NCBI GenBank assembly: GCA_963700745.1
Contig: CAVOYT010000002.1
Span: 1 to 64,000, forward strand
Reading direction: 5' to 3'
DNA length: 64,000 nt
From: UBA10649 sp963700745
GTDB lineage: Bacteria; Actinomycetota; Actinomycetes; S36-B12
The notes beneath the pieces are model-generated. The model saw only the letters and a program-made list of their open reading frames with translations. It ran no database searches and was not told where the DNA came from. Position numbers and translations under genes: made by a program. How positions within the stretch are numbered: position 1 is the stretch's first letter; the number at the start of each line of letters is the position of its first letter. Shown here in pieces: positions 49,266 through 59,910 of the stretch.

Positions 49266-50196
49266 GTGAGCACACCGTCGGCGAAGGACGCGGATCCGGT
49301 CATCCTCACCGAGGGACTGGTCAAGTCGTACGGCTCCTTCGTGGCGCTCGACGGACTCGATCTCTCGGTGGCGCGCGGTGAGGTCCACGCCTTCCTCGGC
49401 CCGAACGGCTCGGGCAAGTCCACGACGGTCCGGGTGCTGCTCGGCCTGCTGAAGGCCGACGCGGGCAAGGTCCAACTCCTCGGTGGTGACCCGTGGCGAG
49501 ACGTCGTCGCCCTCCACTCCCGGATCGCCTACGTCCCCGGCGACGTCAGCCTGTGGCCGGGCCTGACCGGCGGTCAGGCGATCGACCTGCTGGGCAACCT
49601 GCGCGGCGGCCTGGACGAAGCGCGCCGGGCGGAGCTGATCGAGCGATTCGAGCTCGACCCGACCAAGCGAGGTCGGCAGTACTCCAAGGGGAATCGCCAG
49701 AAGGTCGCCATCGTGGCGGCGCTCGCGTCCGACGTCGAGCTGCTGATCCTGGATGAGCCCACCTCGGGGCTGGACCCGCTGATGGAGGCGGTCTTCCAGG
49801 ACGAGATCCTCAAGGAGAAGGCGAAGGGCCGAAGCGTCCTGCTGTCCAGCCACATCCTCAGCGAGGCCGAGGCGCTCGCCGACCGGGTCAGCATCATCCG
49901 CGATGGACGGGTGGTGGAGACCGGCACGCTCGGGCAGTTGCGACACCGAGCCCGCAGCACGATCCGAGCCGTCCTCGAGAACCCGCCGGTCTCGCTCGAT
50001 GACCTTGACGTTCATCGAGGGGGCGACGCTGGACGGCCGGAAGTTCAGCGGCGCCGTCGATGTCGACGACATGAACCGGGCCATGGCGACGTTGAGCACG
50101 TTCGGGATCTCCGCGCTGACGGTGGCGCCACCGTCCCTCGAGGATCTCTTCCTCCGGCACTACGGTGTCGACGCACCGGGCGACGACGCTCCGTGA
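49266..50196 (+). CDS. ABC transporter ATP-binding protein, one frameshift
   Basis: An ABC-2-type exporter ATPase of about 309 aa. Walker A is GPNGSGKST, the Q-loop region is YVPGDVSLW, the signature is YSKGNRQK (a variant of LSGGQ) and Walker B is ELLILDEPTSGLDP. The H-loop is LLSSHILSEAE. The C-terminal domain is reached after one extra T near 50006 (LTFIEGATLDG). The start GTG at 49266 follows taggaggag. Its TGA overlaps the GTG of the permease gene. It probably exports a drug or polyketide-like compound. Confidence 0.85.
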
Positions 50197-51788
50197 GCCA
50201 GCGCATGGTCGGGGTGCGACCGCTGCTCAAGGTCTCCATGCAGCAGGACATCCGCAACATCGGTCCCTGGGTGGTGCTGATCTCGGCACTGTCCGCGTCG
50301 TCGGTCCTCGGCTACAACTGGGTCTTCCCCGAGCAGGCCGAGCGCGCGGAACTGGCGATGACGGTCGGGGCCAACCCCGCCCTCAGCCTCATCTTCGGTC
50401 CCGCCCGGGACCTCATGACGGCGGACGGTTTCAACGCGTGGCGAGCCGGCATGCTGGGCGCCTTCTTCGCCGGGATCATGGCCATCCTCATCGTCACCCG
50501 CAACACCCGGGCGCAGGAGGACTCCGGACAGGCCGAGCTGCTCGCCTCCGGGGTGATGAGCCGACCGACCCGACTGGCGACCGCCCTGGCCATGGCGGCC
50601 GATCGCCTCGGTCGCACTGTTCGTCGTCGCGTCGATCCTGACCGTGATCTTCGGCGGCGACCCCGTCAACTCGATGATGCTGGCAGCGACGTTCACGCTG
50701 TCCGGCGCTCATCTGGGCGGCGATGGCGGCCATCGCCGCGCAGCTCGGCTCCGACGCGAGGAGCGCCTCCAGCATCTCGATCGCCGTCATCGGTGCCTTC
50801 TTCGTCGCCCGCGGCTACATCGACGCGAGCCAGGCCCCCGACTGGATGGTCTGGCTCACCCCCTTCGGCTGGCTGGAGCAGGTGCAGCCCGCCAGCGGCC
50901 ACAACCTGTGGCCGCTGCTGCTGGCCCTCCTCGTGGCGGTCCTCCTCGCTGGTGTCGCCTTCGTCCTGCAGTCCCGTCGGGACTTCGGCATGGGACTGCT
51001 GCCGCCGCGCCCCGGGCCCGCTCGCGGAGGCTGGGTCGGGCACCCGGGCGGCCTGACGCTGCGACTCAACCTCGGTTCCGTGATCTCGTGGACGCTGGCG
51101 TTCGCCGTCCTCGGCGTCGTGTTCGGCGTGCTGGCGACCTCGGTCGGAGAGGTGCTGGCCGCCAACCCGATGGTCGGCCAGGCACTCGCCGCCGGAGCGG
51201 TATCGCCATCGGAGCTGGCCTTCGCGTTCCTCGTGACGATCCTCAGCCTGGTGGGCATCATCGCCGCGGTGTACGGCGTGCAGATCGTCATGCGGGTCTA
51301 CGTCGGAGGAGAGCAGCGATCGCGTCGACCCGCTCCTGGCCGGATCACTGTCACGGCCCAGGTACCTGGCGGCCACGGCACTCATCGCCTTCCTCGGTCC
51401 GGCGATCGCCGTGCTCGTGGGCGGCACCGTCATCGGCTTCGTCGCCGCGGCATCCGAGCCCAACATCATCGCGACCGACGTGATCCGCCAGAGCCTGGCC
51501 ACGATCCCGGCCGTGTGGACCCTGACCGCGCTCAGCCTCGCCGTGGTCGGCGCCGCCCCGCGCGTGCGACTGATCGGCTGGATGGGCGTGGTCGCCGCCT
51601 TCGCCCTGACGATCCTCGGGCCGCTGTTCAATCTCTGGGACTGGATCCTGGGCATCAGCCCGTTCTGGCATGTGCCCAACGTCACCAGTGCCGATCCGGA
51701 CTGGCTCGGCCTGCTGTGGATCAGCCTGGTGACCCTCGCCTTCGTCGTCGTCGGCTTCGTCGGCTTCCGACGCCGGGACATCATCTAG
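50193..51788 (+). CDS. ABC-2-type polyketide/antibiotic permease, three frameshifts
   Basis: A membrane protein of about 530 aa with twelve segments in two similar halves, as in actinobacterial antibiotic exporters (GPWVVLISALSASSVLGYNW; WTLAFAVLGVVFGVLATSVG; VRLIGWMGVVAAFALTILGP). Conserved QEDSGQAELLASG lies after the second helix. Breaks near 50601, 50712 and 51316 are repaired by removing one base each. It is coupled to the ATPase by GTGA. The real substrate is not evident. Confidence 0.8.
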
Positions 51789-51886
51789 CGCGGCCGGGTC
51801 GCCCTCATCTCCGGCCGGCCGCGCGTAGGGTGATCGTCGCTGGCCTCGTCTCGAGGACGTGCCGAGATCCTCGACGGAGGGCGACC

Positions 51887-52537
51887 ATGGACGACAGCAG
51901 CGCTGCCCGACGTCGAGGCAGCCCCGACCGGGTGATGGCCCTCAGTGACGGGGTGATCGCCATCGTCCTGACGATCCTGGTCCTCGAACTCCGGGTGCCG
52001 GAGAGTCTGGGCAACCAGTCATTGGCCGACACGTTGGAGGAGCTTCGCCCCACCCTCGTGGCCTGGATCATCAGCTTCCTCATCACGGGCATGTACTGGG
52101 TGGCCCACCGCGATCTCTTCTCGCGGATCATGGTGGTCAACCGCGACGTCGTCTGGCTGAACCTGCTGTTCCTGCTGACCGTGAGCCTCATCCCGTTCGC
52201 CGCCTCCGTGCTCGGGCGGTTCGACGAGGACCCGATCGCCCTGAGGTTCTACGGGGCGGTCATGATCGTGGCGACGGTGATGCGACTGCTGCTGTACTGG
52301 TACGTGGTCCGCCATCCGGAGCTGCTCTGGACCCACGAGCGACTCGAGAAAGCCGGCATCGGGTTCGCCATCACGGCCGGACCGCTCGTCGTCTATGCGA
52401 CGGCGATGGCGGTGGCCGACTACTCGACGTCGCTCAGCGTGGTCCTGTATCTGGCTGTACCCGTTCTCTACTTCCTGCTGGTCACGGCGCTCAGGGCGAT
52501 TCGGTCGTCCCGGGCAGAGGCCGACGGGTTCTCGTAG
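51887..52537 (+). CDS. TMEM175-family potassium channel-like protein
   Basis: A 216-aa protein with six helices. The family motif RVMALSDGVIAIVLTILVLE lies in the first helix, corresponding to the RxxxFSD selectivity region of TMEM175 channels; Leu replaces Phe. It has a single 6-helix unit, so it should form tetramers as in other bacteria. The start ATG at 51887 follows cggaggg. It is convergent with tryptophanase. Confidence 0.85.
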   Translation: MDDSSAARRRGSPDRVMALSDGVIAIVLTILVLELRVPESLGNQSLADTLEELRPTLVAWIISFLITGMYWVAHRDLFSRIMVVNRDVVWLNLLFLLTVSLIPFAASVLGRFDEDPIALRFYGAVMIVATVMRLLLYWYVVRHPELLWTHERLEKAGIGFAITAGPLVVYATAMAVADYSTSLSVVLYLAVPVLYFLLVTALRAIRSSRAEADGFS

Positions 52538-52583
52538 CTGGGGCCGCCGACCGGCTCCACGATGCACGTGCGCGACGCGGCAG

Positions 52584-53971
52584 TCACGACCCGAGCGGCT
52601 CGAACTCCGCGGTGAAGTGGCGCAGGGTCGGGGGCTCCGTCACGATCCGGTAGCCGGTGAGCTCGTGCGGCGTGCTCGGCGACGTGCTGGCCCACCTCGA
52701 TCACGTAGTCCATGTGGCTCTGCGTGTAGGTGCGACGGGGGATGGCCAGCCTGACGAGGTCGAGCCCGGCCGGCACCTCGGATCCGTCGGGCTGTCGTCC
52801 GAACATGACCGTGCCGATCTCGCAGGTCCGGATGCCGCCCGCTTCGTAGAGCGCGACGGCCAGGGCCTGCCCGGGGTAGGCGAGCGGATCGATGTGCGGG
52901 AGCATCGCGCGGGCGTCGATGTAGACCGCGTGCCCGCCCACGGGCGACAGGACGGGGATGCCGGAGGCCCGCAGGGCATCACCGAGGTACGCCGTGGAGC
53001 GGATGCGGTAGTTCAGGTAGTCGTGGTCGACGGCCTCGTGCAGTCCCTGGGCCAGCGCCTCGAGGTCACGGCCGGCGAGCCCGCCGTAGGTGGGGAAGCC
53101 CTCGGTGAGGATCAGCAGGTCCCGGCACTGGCGGGCGAGGTCGTCGTCGTTCAGCGCGAGCCAGCCGCCGATGTTGCCCATCGGGTCCTTCTTGGCGCTC
53201 ATGGTCATGCCGTCGGCCAGTCCGGCGATCTCGCGCACGATGTCGCTGACGTCGCGTTCGGCCTGGCCGGGCTCGCGCTGCCGGATGAACCAGGCGTTCT
53301 CGGCGAAGCGGCAGGCGTCCAGGAACAGCGGCTTGCCGTACCTGTCGCAGACCTGCCGAACCGCGTGCAGGTTCTCCAGCGACACCGGCTGGCCCCCGCC
53401 GCTGTTGTTCGTGATGGTCACGAAGACCACCGGAACGTCGTCGCCGCGCTCGCTCAGCAGTCGCTCCAGGGCCTCGATGTCCATGTTGCCCTTGAACGGG
53501 TGGATCGCCTGCGGGTCGCGGCCCTCGGCGATCACGAGGTCCAGCGCCTGCGGCGCCGGTGTACTCGACGTTCGCCCGGGTGGTGTCGAAGTGGGTGTTG
53601 TTCGGCACGACCATGCCCGGGCCGCCGACGACGCTGAAGAGGATGCGCTCGGCCGCACGCCCCTGGTGGGTCGGAATGATGTGCTCGAACGGGAAGAGCT
53701 CGCGAACTGCCTCGCGGAACAGGTAGTACGACGGCGACCCGGCGTAGGACTCGTCGCCGTGCTGCAGGGCGGCCCACTGGTCTCGACTCATGGCACCGGT
53801 CCCGGAGTCCGTCAGCAGGTCGATCAGCACATCTGCCGCGTCGACCTTGAACAGGTTGTAGCCGGCCGCCGCCACGGCGTCGTGCCGCTGCTCACGCGTG
53901 CTCATGCGCAACGGTTCGACGGAGTGGATCCGGAACGGCTCGAAGATGGTGGTGAACGCAGGCTCGGTCAT
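52584..53971 (-). CDS. tnaA: Tryptophanase, two frameshifts
   Basis: A PLP enzyme cleaving tryptophan (or tyrosine) to indole (or phenol), pyruvate and ammonia. It has VVPNNTHFDTTRANVEYTGA near the substrate site, FVTITNNSGGGQPVS, and MTMSAKKDPMGNIGGW with the PLP-binding Lys. The beta-eliminating lyase family also includes tyrosine phenol-lyase; the sequence fits either, with a preference for TnaA. Breaks near 53556 and 52640 are repaired to a 462-aa protein ending AEFEPLGS. There is no tnaB transporter or tnaC leader next to it. Confidence 0.8.
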
Positions 53972-54023
53972 GTGCTGATCGTGCCCGGTTCGTCAGCCGG
54001 TGGCATGTCGGTAGCCTCCAACC

Positions 54024-54389
54024 GTGGACCTGGATTCGCGATTGCGCGAGGCGCTGCGCTCGGCCATGTCCTCACGCGATCTGCTCGCGGTGTCGGCCCT
54101 GCGTTCGGCTCTGGGCGCTCTGGGAAACGCGACCGCTGTGCCTGCCGAGGACGGTCACCGCTCGTCCGAGACGACCAGTCAGCACATCGCGGGAGCGGTC
54201 GACGGGCTGGCGGGCGGCGAGGCTCCGCGTCGCGAGCTCTCTCCCGACGAGGAGCGTGCGATCGTGGAGGCGGAAGTGGCTGACCGGAGATCGGCCGCCG
54301 AGCAGATGACCAAGCTTGGGCGTCCGGACGACAGCGCGCGCCTGCTGGCCGAGGCGGCCGTGCTCTGGTCGGTTCTCGATGCCGACTAG
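54024..54389 (+). CDS. GatB/YqeY-domain protein
   Basis: A small helical protein of 121 aa with the YqeY pattern (LDSRLREALRSAMSSRDLLA and ELSPDEERAIVEAEVADRRS). YqeY proteins resemble the tRNA-binding tail of the GatB amidotransferase. The usual length is about 150 aa and the C-terminal helices are shorter here. It starts at the GTG at 54024. It is divergent from tryptophanase by 52 bp. Confidence 0.75.
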   Translation: MDLDSRLREALRSAMSSRDLLAVSALRSALGALGNATAVPAEDGHRSSETTSQHIAGAVDGLAGGEAPRRELSPDEERAIVEAEVADRRSAAEQMTKLGRPDDSARLLAEAAVLWSVLDAD

Positions 54390-54638
54390 TTGATCAGCGG
54401 AGCCGAGAACTCGTTGCCGTCATTGGCTTTTCGTCTCCACGCGAGCCCGTGATCCACCCAGCGCCGCCGGACTGGAAGCCGGCGTTGTGGCACACGGACG
54501 TACCGGCACGCTGGACGAGAGGTGTGGGAGTCGTAGTAGCGTGACGCCCTGCCGCGGCATCCAGTGCAGGTGAGAGGCGCGTCGCAGGCGAGGCAGACTC
54601 TCCGCGCTGGCCGGTTGTCACAAGGAAGGAACACCCCC

Positions 54639-56119
54639 GTGGCCCCCCTGAACAACGGCACGCTGTCGTCACTGTCGACGGTGTCGAAGCCGAGCTACGA
54701 GCGTTCCCAGGCGAGCGTTGGAATCGTTCACTTCGGATTCGGCAACTTCCACCGATCGCACGAGGCGATGTACCTCGATCAGCTCATGGAGGCCGGCCAG
54801 GGCCTGGACTGGGGAATCTGCGGGGTGGGCATCCTCCCGCACGATGCCGCTATGCGTGATGTGATGGCGAGCCAGGACGACCTGTACACGTTGGTGGTTC
54901 GCCATCCGGACGGATCGCTGGAGCCTCGGGTGATCGGGTCGGTGCTGCGGTACCTCTTCGGCCCGGATGACCCGGAGGCCGTCTACGCGGCCATGCTCGA
55001 CCCTGGCGTGCGGATCGTCAGCCTCACCGTCACCGAGGGGGGCTACCTCAAGAACGCCGCCACGGGTGACTTCGACGCGTCGGATCCTGCGGTCGTGCAC
55101 GACGTGGCCCATCCGGAGAGCCCTGCAGACGGTGTTCGCATACATCGTGGAGGGTCTGCGCCGGCGTCGTGACGCGGGCATGGTGCCGTTCACCGTGCTG
55201 TCGTGCGACAACCTGCAGGGGAACGGTGAGATTGCCCGGCGCACAGTGACCGCCTTCGCGGAACTGGTCGACCCCGAGCTCGGGTCGTGGATCCACGAGA
55301 ACGTGTCGTTCCCGAACTGCATGGTGGACCGGATCACGCCCGGAACCACCGACGCGGACCGCGATGGCCGTCGCGAGCGAGTTCGGCATCGACGACCGGT
55401 GGCCGGTCCCGGCCGAGCCGTTCACGCAGTGGATCGTGGAGGACGACTTCCCGGCGGGGCGCCCGTCGCTGGAGGCCGTGGGCGTGCAGTTCGTGGACGA
55501 CGTCAAGCCGTACGAGCTGATGAAGCTCCGCCTGCTCAATGCCAGCCATCAGGCGATCGCCTATCTGGGGGCTCCGCTCGGCTACGTCGAGGTGGACGAG
55601 GCGCTGCGCGACGACCTGATCCGGCGCTACCTCGTCGATTACATGGCGCGCGAGGCGGCGCCGACCCTCGGTGACCTTCCGGGAATCGATCTCGATGCGT
55701 ACATGGCGACGTTGATCGAGCGGTTCAGCAACCCGAAGATGCGGGACACGCTCAGGCGACTCGCGACGGACGGGTCGAATCGGATGGCGACGTTCACGCT
55801 GCCGGCGATCCGGGCGAACCTCGAGGCAGGCAGACCCATCGAGCTGGGCGCCTTCATGGTGGCGGCGTGGGCGCACTACTGGGCCTTGATCGGCACCGAC
55901 CAGCTGCCGGCGTCGGAGGTCCCCGACGACGTTCACGCGGCGGAGATGACGCAGGCAGCCTTGGCGGAGGCGAACCACCCGACCTCGTTCCTCGAGATGG
56001 CGCAGCTGTTCGGCGACCTCGGGTCGGACGAGACCTTCCGGGCCGCCTACCTCAGTGCCCGAGAGTCCCTGCTCGATCTGGGCATGCGGGCCGCCTTGAC
56101 CAGCCTGCTGGCCGACTGA
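54639..56119 (+). CDS. Mannitol 2-dehydrogenase-family polyol dehydrogenase, two frameshifts
   Basis: An NAD-dependent long-chain polyol dehydrogenase of about 493 aa. It has the Rossmann motif VGIVHFGFGNFHRSHEAMYL, SCDNLQGNGEIAR, and the catalytic-lysine region KPYELMKLRLLNASHQAIAY. It converts mannitol, arabinitol or similar to a ketose. Breaks near 55122 and 55360 are repaired by removing one base each. The start GTG at 54639 follows aaggaagga. Its stop abuts the stop of the convergent AraC gene. Confidence 0.85.
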
Positions 56120-57119
56120 CTACGAGTTCGGCGCCGCCGGCAGTGCGCTGTTGACCGCGGAGGCCCGTGTTCCCAGCGAGAGGACGGCCGGCTGCGGCTT
56201 GAGGTCCGGGTCGAGATTCCGGTACGCCGTGGGGGTCATGCCGACCTCGGACAGGAACTGACGGTTGAAGTTCGCCAGGTTGTGGTAGCCGCTGGCGGCA
56301 GCAACCTGGGTGACGGGATCGCTCGTCGAGTCGAGGAGTCGCTGGGCGTGGGCGATCCGGAGCTTCTTCACCATGGCGCTGAAGGTGATGCCGGCCGCCT
56401 TCTTGAAGTACTTGGAGAACGAGGGCTCGGACATGAAGGCCAGTTGGGCCGCAGTGGACAAGCGGATGTCACCGGTGAGGTTCTCGAAGATGTAGGCGAG
56501 CCCGGACTGCACGGCGTTGTTCGCATCGGGATCGGAGCTCGTCTCGAGCCAGTCGCTGCCCAGCGCTTCGACCTCGTCTGGGGGCGCCTGCGCGAACGTG
56601 CTCAGGAGTAGGAACATGTTGGCTATCTGCTCCGTCCCCTGTGTGTTCAGGACCGACACGATGAGCTCGGCGGCGCGCGTGGACGTGTCGCCAGCGAAGA
56701 GCAAACCCCGGCTGGATCGCTGCAGCAAACCGGTCAGGTCCTGAGTCTCGGGCATGCAGGTCCATGCACGCCCGGATCCACTCGTCCGTGAACTGGATGA
56801 CGGCATCGCGATCCTCGACCACGACGCCCGGCTCAAGGTCGCTCACCCAGTCGTGCGGAAGGTTTGGCCCCATCAGCGTGACCTGACCGGGAGCGAACGT
56901 CCCGATGAAGTCGCCGGCGATGAAGCTGCCGGTGGTCTCCTGGATCAGGTGGATCTCGTACTCGGGGTGGAATCCCCATCCGCAGATCGGGCTCGGGTAG
57001 TCGTGCGTCAGGAAGCGGAAGGAGTGCTGCGGGTGCGGCGGGATGATCTCCCGCGGGAACACGGTGCCTGGCTGCGGCTGGTCGAGCCACGTCCGGGGCA
57101 GGTCGTCGATCTTCGGCAT
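56120..57119 (-). CDS. AraC-family transcriptional regulator, one frameshift
   Basis: A protein of about 333 aa. The N-terminal cupin sugar-binding domain includes FHPEYEIHLIQETTGSFIAG and GQVTLMGPNLPHDWVS. The C-terminal double helix-turn-helix includes AQLAFMSEPSFSKYFKKAAG and VAAASGYHNLANFNRQF. One extra base near 56755 separates them. The start is at 57119 (MPKIDDLPRTWL). It is divergent from the polyol transporter operon and is probably its activator or repressor. Confidence 0.85.
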
Positions 57120-57448
57120 CGCCCTGTACCCCCTCCGCGCGCGCATCGGTACCGAATCTCCCGATGGTGATACTTATTTTCCCGGGTGGGCTGAGCTCGG
57201 GGGGCTATACACGGTCACAAACCCGTAACGATGAGGATTCTTGAGGGGATCGCGCAGTCGCCTCTGTGAGGCGGGTCGTCTAGGGCGAAAGAAAGTATCA
57301 GAAGCAGAGGAACTTCTCGTAGCCGTGTCGTTGCTGCAACGTTTACGTTTCCTGAACATCACGGCGCCGACTCCACGTGGACACCCCACCGCACTGACCC
57401 GGCTGGGTCCGTTGCAGGAGGAAGCCCCGATCACCAACAGGAGGATGA
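57120..57448. promoter_or_regulatory. Divergent control region of the polyol cluster
   Basis: This 329-bp gene-free stretch separates the AraC gene from the binding-protein gene. It is more AT-rich than its surroundings (gatacttattttcccgggtg; gtttacgtttcctgaac). The perfect palindrome cgttgctgcaacg lies at 57329-57341, about 110 bp before the binding-protein start. It is a plausible site for a LacI- or AraC-type regulator. The ribosome site aggaggatga... overlaps the start at 57449. Confidence 0.5.
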
Positions 57449-58855
57449 ATGCTCACCAAGAAGCGAGCGTTGACTCTCGGCGTCGGCATCGTTGTGTCCG
57501 CACTCGCGGTCACGTCGTGCTCGTCGAGCAGCGGTTCGTCAGACACTGCGGCTTCGGGCGACACCGCCGCCACCGAGGCCGCCGCCACCGAGGCTGCTGC
57601 CGGGGGTGGCGAGGCAATCACGTTGAACCTGGCCACCGTGAACAACGGCCAGATGAAGGACATGGAGAGCCTCAAGGCAGAGTACGAGGCGGCCAACCCC
57701 GGCGTCACCGTCAACTTCCAGGTCATGGAGGAGGGGGACCTTCGCAGCGTCGTCACGGCCGATGTCGCCAGCGGCGCCGGCCAGTACGACATCGTCACCA
57801 TCGGTGCCTACGAGACGCCGCAGTGGGGCGCGAACGGCTGGCTCGTCGACCTGACCGAGCCGCTGGCGAGCGATCCCGACTACGACGTCGCCGACCTCCT
57901 CCCCCCGGTCGTCTCCTCGCTCTCGGCGGACGGCAAGCAGTACGCGGTGCCGTTCTACGGTGAGTCGTCGATCCTCATGTACAACAAGGAGCTGACGGAC
58001 GCGGCGGGAATCACGATCTCGAACAACCCGACCTGGCAGGAGATCGCTGACGCCGCCGCCCAGCTCAACACGCCCGACATGGCGGGCATCTGCATGCGCG
58101 GCAAGCCGGGATGGGGCGACCTGTTCGCACCGCTGACCACCGTGGTGCAGACCTTCGGCGGCAACTGGTACGACATGGACTGGAACGCCACGGTCAACAC
58201 CCCGGAGTGGAAGGAAGCCGTCAGCTTCTACAAGACCATGCTGGACGAGTCCGGCGAGGCTGACCCGGTCTCCTACAGCTTCAACGAGTGCCTGACCGCC
58301 CTCAAGGAGGGCAAGGCCGCGATGTGGGCGGATGCGTCCGTCGCCGCATCCCTCCTCGAGGCTGACGACTCCCCGGTGAAGGGCAAGATGGGCTACGCCC
58401 ACATGCCGACCAACCTGACCCCGGAGTCCGGCTGGCTGTGGAGCTGGAACCTCGCGGTTCCGTCGTCCACGAAGAACCAGGACGCCGCGATCGACTTCGT
58501 GAAGTGGGCCACCAGCAAGGAGTACATCCAGCTGGTCGGTGAGCAGATCGGTTGGTCGAACGTTCCCCCGGGTTCGCGCACCTCGACCTACGAGATCCCG
58601 CAGTACAAGGAGGCCGCAGCCGCCTACGCCCCGATCACCCTCGAGGTCATGAGCTCGGTCAATCCGGAGCAGCCGGGCGTGAATCCCCAGCCGTGGGTGG
58701 GAATCCAGTACGTCTCCATCCCGGAGTTCCAGGATGTCGGTAACCAGTGCGCCCAGTTGGTGGCCGACTACCTCGCGGACCGCACGACGGTCGATGACGC
58801 CCTGGCCCAGTGCCAGGACATCGCCCAGAAGGCTGGCGACGCCCACAAGGGCTAG
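57449..58855 (+). CDS. Polyol/sugar ABC transporter substrate-binding lipoprotein
   Basis: An intact 468-aa extracytoplasmic binding protein. The lipoprotein signal ends at ALAVTSC, followed by a Ser/Ala/Glu-rich linker. The body matches SmoE-like family 1 solute-binding proteins (ADVASGAGQYDIVTIGAYET; PTWQEIADAAAQLNTPDMAG; ALKEGKAAMWADASVAAS). It binds a polyol such as mannitol or sorbitol, judging by the dehydrogenases around it. The start ATG at 57449 follows aggagg. Confidence 0.9.
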   Translation: MLTKKRALTLGVGIVVSALAVTSCSSSSGSSDTAASGDTAATEAAATEAAAGGGEAITLNLATVNNGQMKDMESLKAEYEAANPGVTVNFQVMEEGDLRSVVTADVASGAGQYDIVTIGAYETPQWGANGWLVDLTEPLASDPDYDVADLLPPVVSSLSADGKQYAVPFYGESSILMYNKELTDAAGITISNNPTWQEIADAAAQLNTPDMAGICMRGKPGWGDLFAPLTTVVQTFGGNWYDMDWNATVNTPEWKEAVSFYKTMLDESGEADPVSYSFNECLTALKEGKAAMWADASVAASLLEADDSPVKGKMGYAHMPTNLTPESGWLWSWNLAVPSSTKNQDAAIDFVKWATSKEYIQLVGEQIGWSNVPPGSRTSTYEIPQYKEAAAAYAPITLEVMSSVNPEQPGVNPQPWVGIQYVSIPEFQDVGNQCAQLVADYLADRTTVDDALAQCQDIAQKAGDAHKG

Positions 58856-58886
58856 CCGCTAGAGGCCACCAGCCTCATCGCATGAA

Positions 58887-58931
58887 CGTTCGTGTTGGGG
58901 TCGACCCCAACGGTCGGCCCCAACACGAACG
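58887..58931. terminator. Competing hairpins between binding-protein and permease genes
   Basis: A perfect 14-bp stem joins cgttcgtgttgggg (58887-58900) and ccccaacacgaacg (58918-58931). Overlapping it is the perfect 16-base palindrome ttggggtcgaccccaa (58895-58910), so only one of the two can form. There is no T-run. Such structures between a binding-protein gene and permease genes commonly attenuate or stabilise the transcript, giving more binding protein than permease. Confidence 0.55.
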
Positions 58932-58974
58932 CCATCGGACCCGAACGACAGAAGCGAACGGATCGGAGTCGAAT

Positions 58975-59910
58975 GTGAGCACCGACCTGGCGCCGGAGGA
59001 GACGCAAGAGGACCTGCGGCCACCGGAAGCCGAAATGGACAAGCGGACCAAGTGGGCCAACCGCTCGCTGATCCTTCCGGCGATCATCTTTGCGATCATC
59101 CTGACGCAGATCCCGTTCCTCACCACGATCGGCTTCTCCACCTGGCAGTGGAACCTGCTCTACCCGAACGATGTCGGCTTCACCGGGTTCGACAACTATG
59201 TCTCCGTCTTCACGTCAGGTGACCTGTGGCCCTCGATCGTCGCGACGGTCCTCATCACGGCGCTCTCCGTCATCTTCGCCCTGCTGCTGGGGCTCCTCTT
59301 CGCCGTGCTGCTGGACCGGAAGTTCAAGGGCCGGGCGGTAGCCCGCACCCTGATGATCACGCCCTTCCTGCTGATGCCGGCGGCGGCGGCCCTCATCTGG
59401 AAGTACTCGATGTTCGACACCAACATCGGGATGGTCAACTGGGCGCTCCGGTCCGTGGGCTTGAATGAGATCGCCTGGAGCACGAACTACCCGTTGTGGA
59501 CGGTGGTCATCGTCCTGACCTGGCAGTTCACCCCGTTCATGATGCTGATCCTGCTCGCCGGCCTGAGTGGTCAGCCGAAGGATGTCCTCGAGGCGGCCCA
59601 GGTCGACGGGGCGGGAACCTGGCGCACGTTCACCTGGATCACGCTCCCGCACCTGCGGATGTACATCGACATCGCCGTCCTGCTGGGAACGATCATCATC
59701 ATCCAGGTCTTCGACCCCATCGCGATCATGACGAAGGGCACGGGCGGCACCAAGACACTCGCCTATCTCCTCTACGAGCGCGCGTTCATCGGACTCAACG
59801 TCGGGGAGGCGGCCGCATACGGCGTGGTCATCGTGATCCTCACCATCATCGTCGCGACGATCGCCTTGCGGACCCTCTTCAAGGTCTTCATGGCAGGAGG
59901 AGAGAAATGA
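58975..59910 (+). CDS. Polyol ABC transporter permease (MalF/SmoF-like)
   Basis: An intact 311-aa inner-membrane protein with six helices. The EAA loop is VLEAAQVDGAGTWRTFTWIT. The N-terminus is polar (residues 1-30). The start GTG at 58975 follows gatcggag; a longer frame exists but crosses the hairpin. Its TGA overlaps the ATG of the next permease. Confidence 0.9.
   Translation: MSTDLAPEETQEDLRPPEAEMDKRTKWANRSLILPAIIFAIILTQIPFLTTIGFSTWQWNLLYPNDVGFTGFDNYVSVFTSGDLWPSIVATVLITALSVIFALLLGLLFAVLLDRKFKGRAVARTLMITPFLLMPAAAALIWKYSMFDTNIGMVNWALRSVGLNEIAWSTNYPLWTVVIVLTWQFTPFMMLILLAGLSGQPKDVLEAAQVDGAGTWRTFTWITLPHLRMYIDIAVLLGTIIIIQVFDPIAIMTKGTGGTKTLAYLLYERAFIGLNVGEAAAYGVVIVILTIIVATIALRTLFKVFMAGGEK

Noticed and set aside
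54386..54672. Two short minus-strand frames with Cys and Arg
   Set aside because: They lie in the leader of the mannitol dehydrogenase gene, have no ribosome site, and the Cys spacing fits no zinc motif I know.
57539..58846. Open frame of 435 codons on the minus strand
   Set aside because: Antisense to the intact binding-protein gene and low in hydrophobic order.
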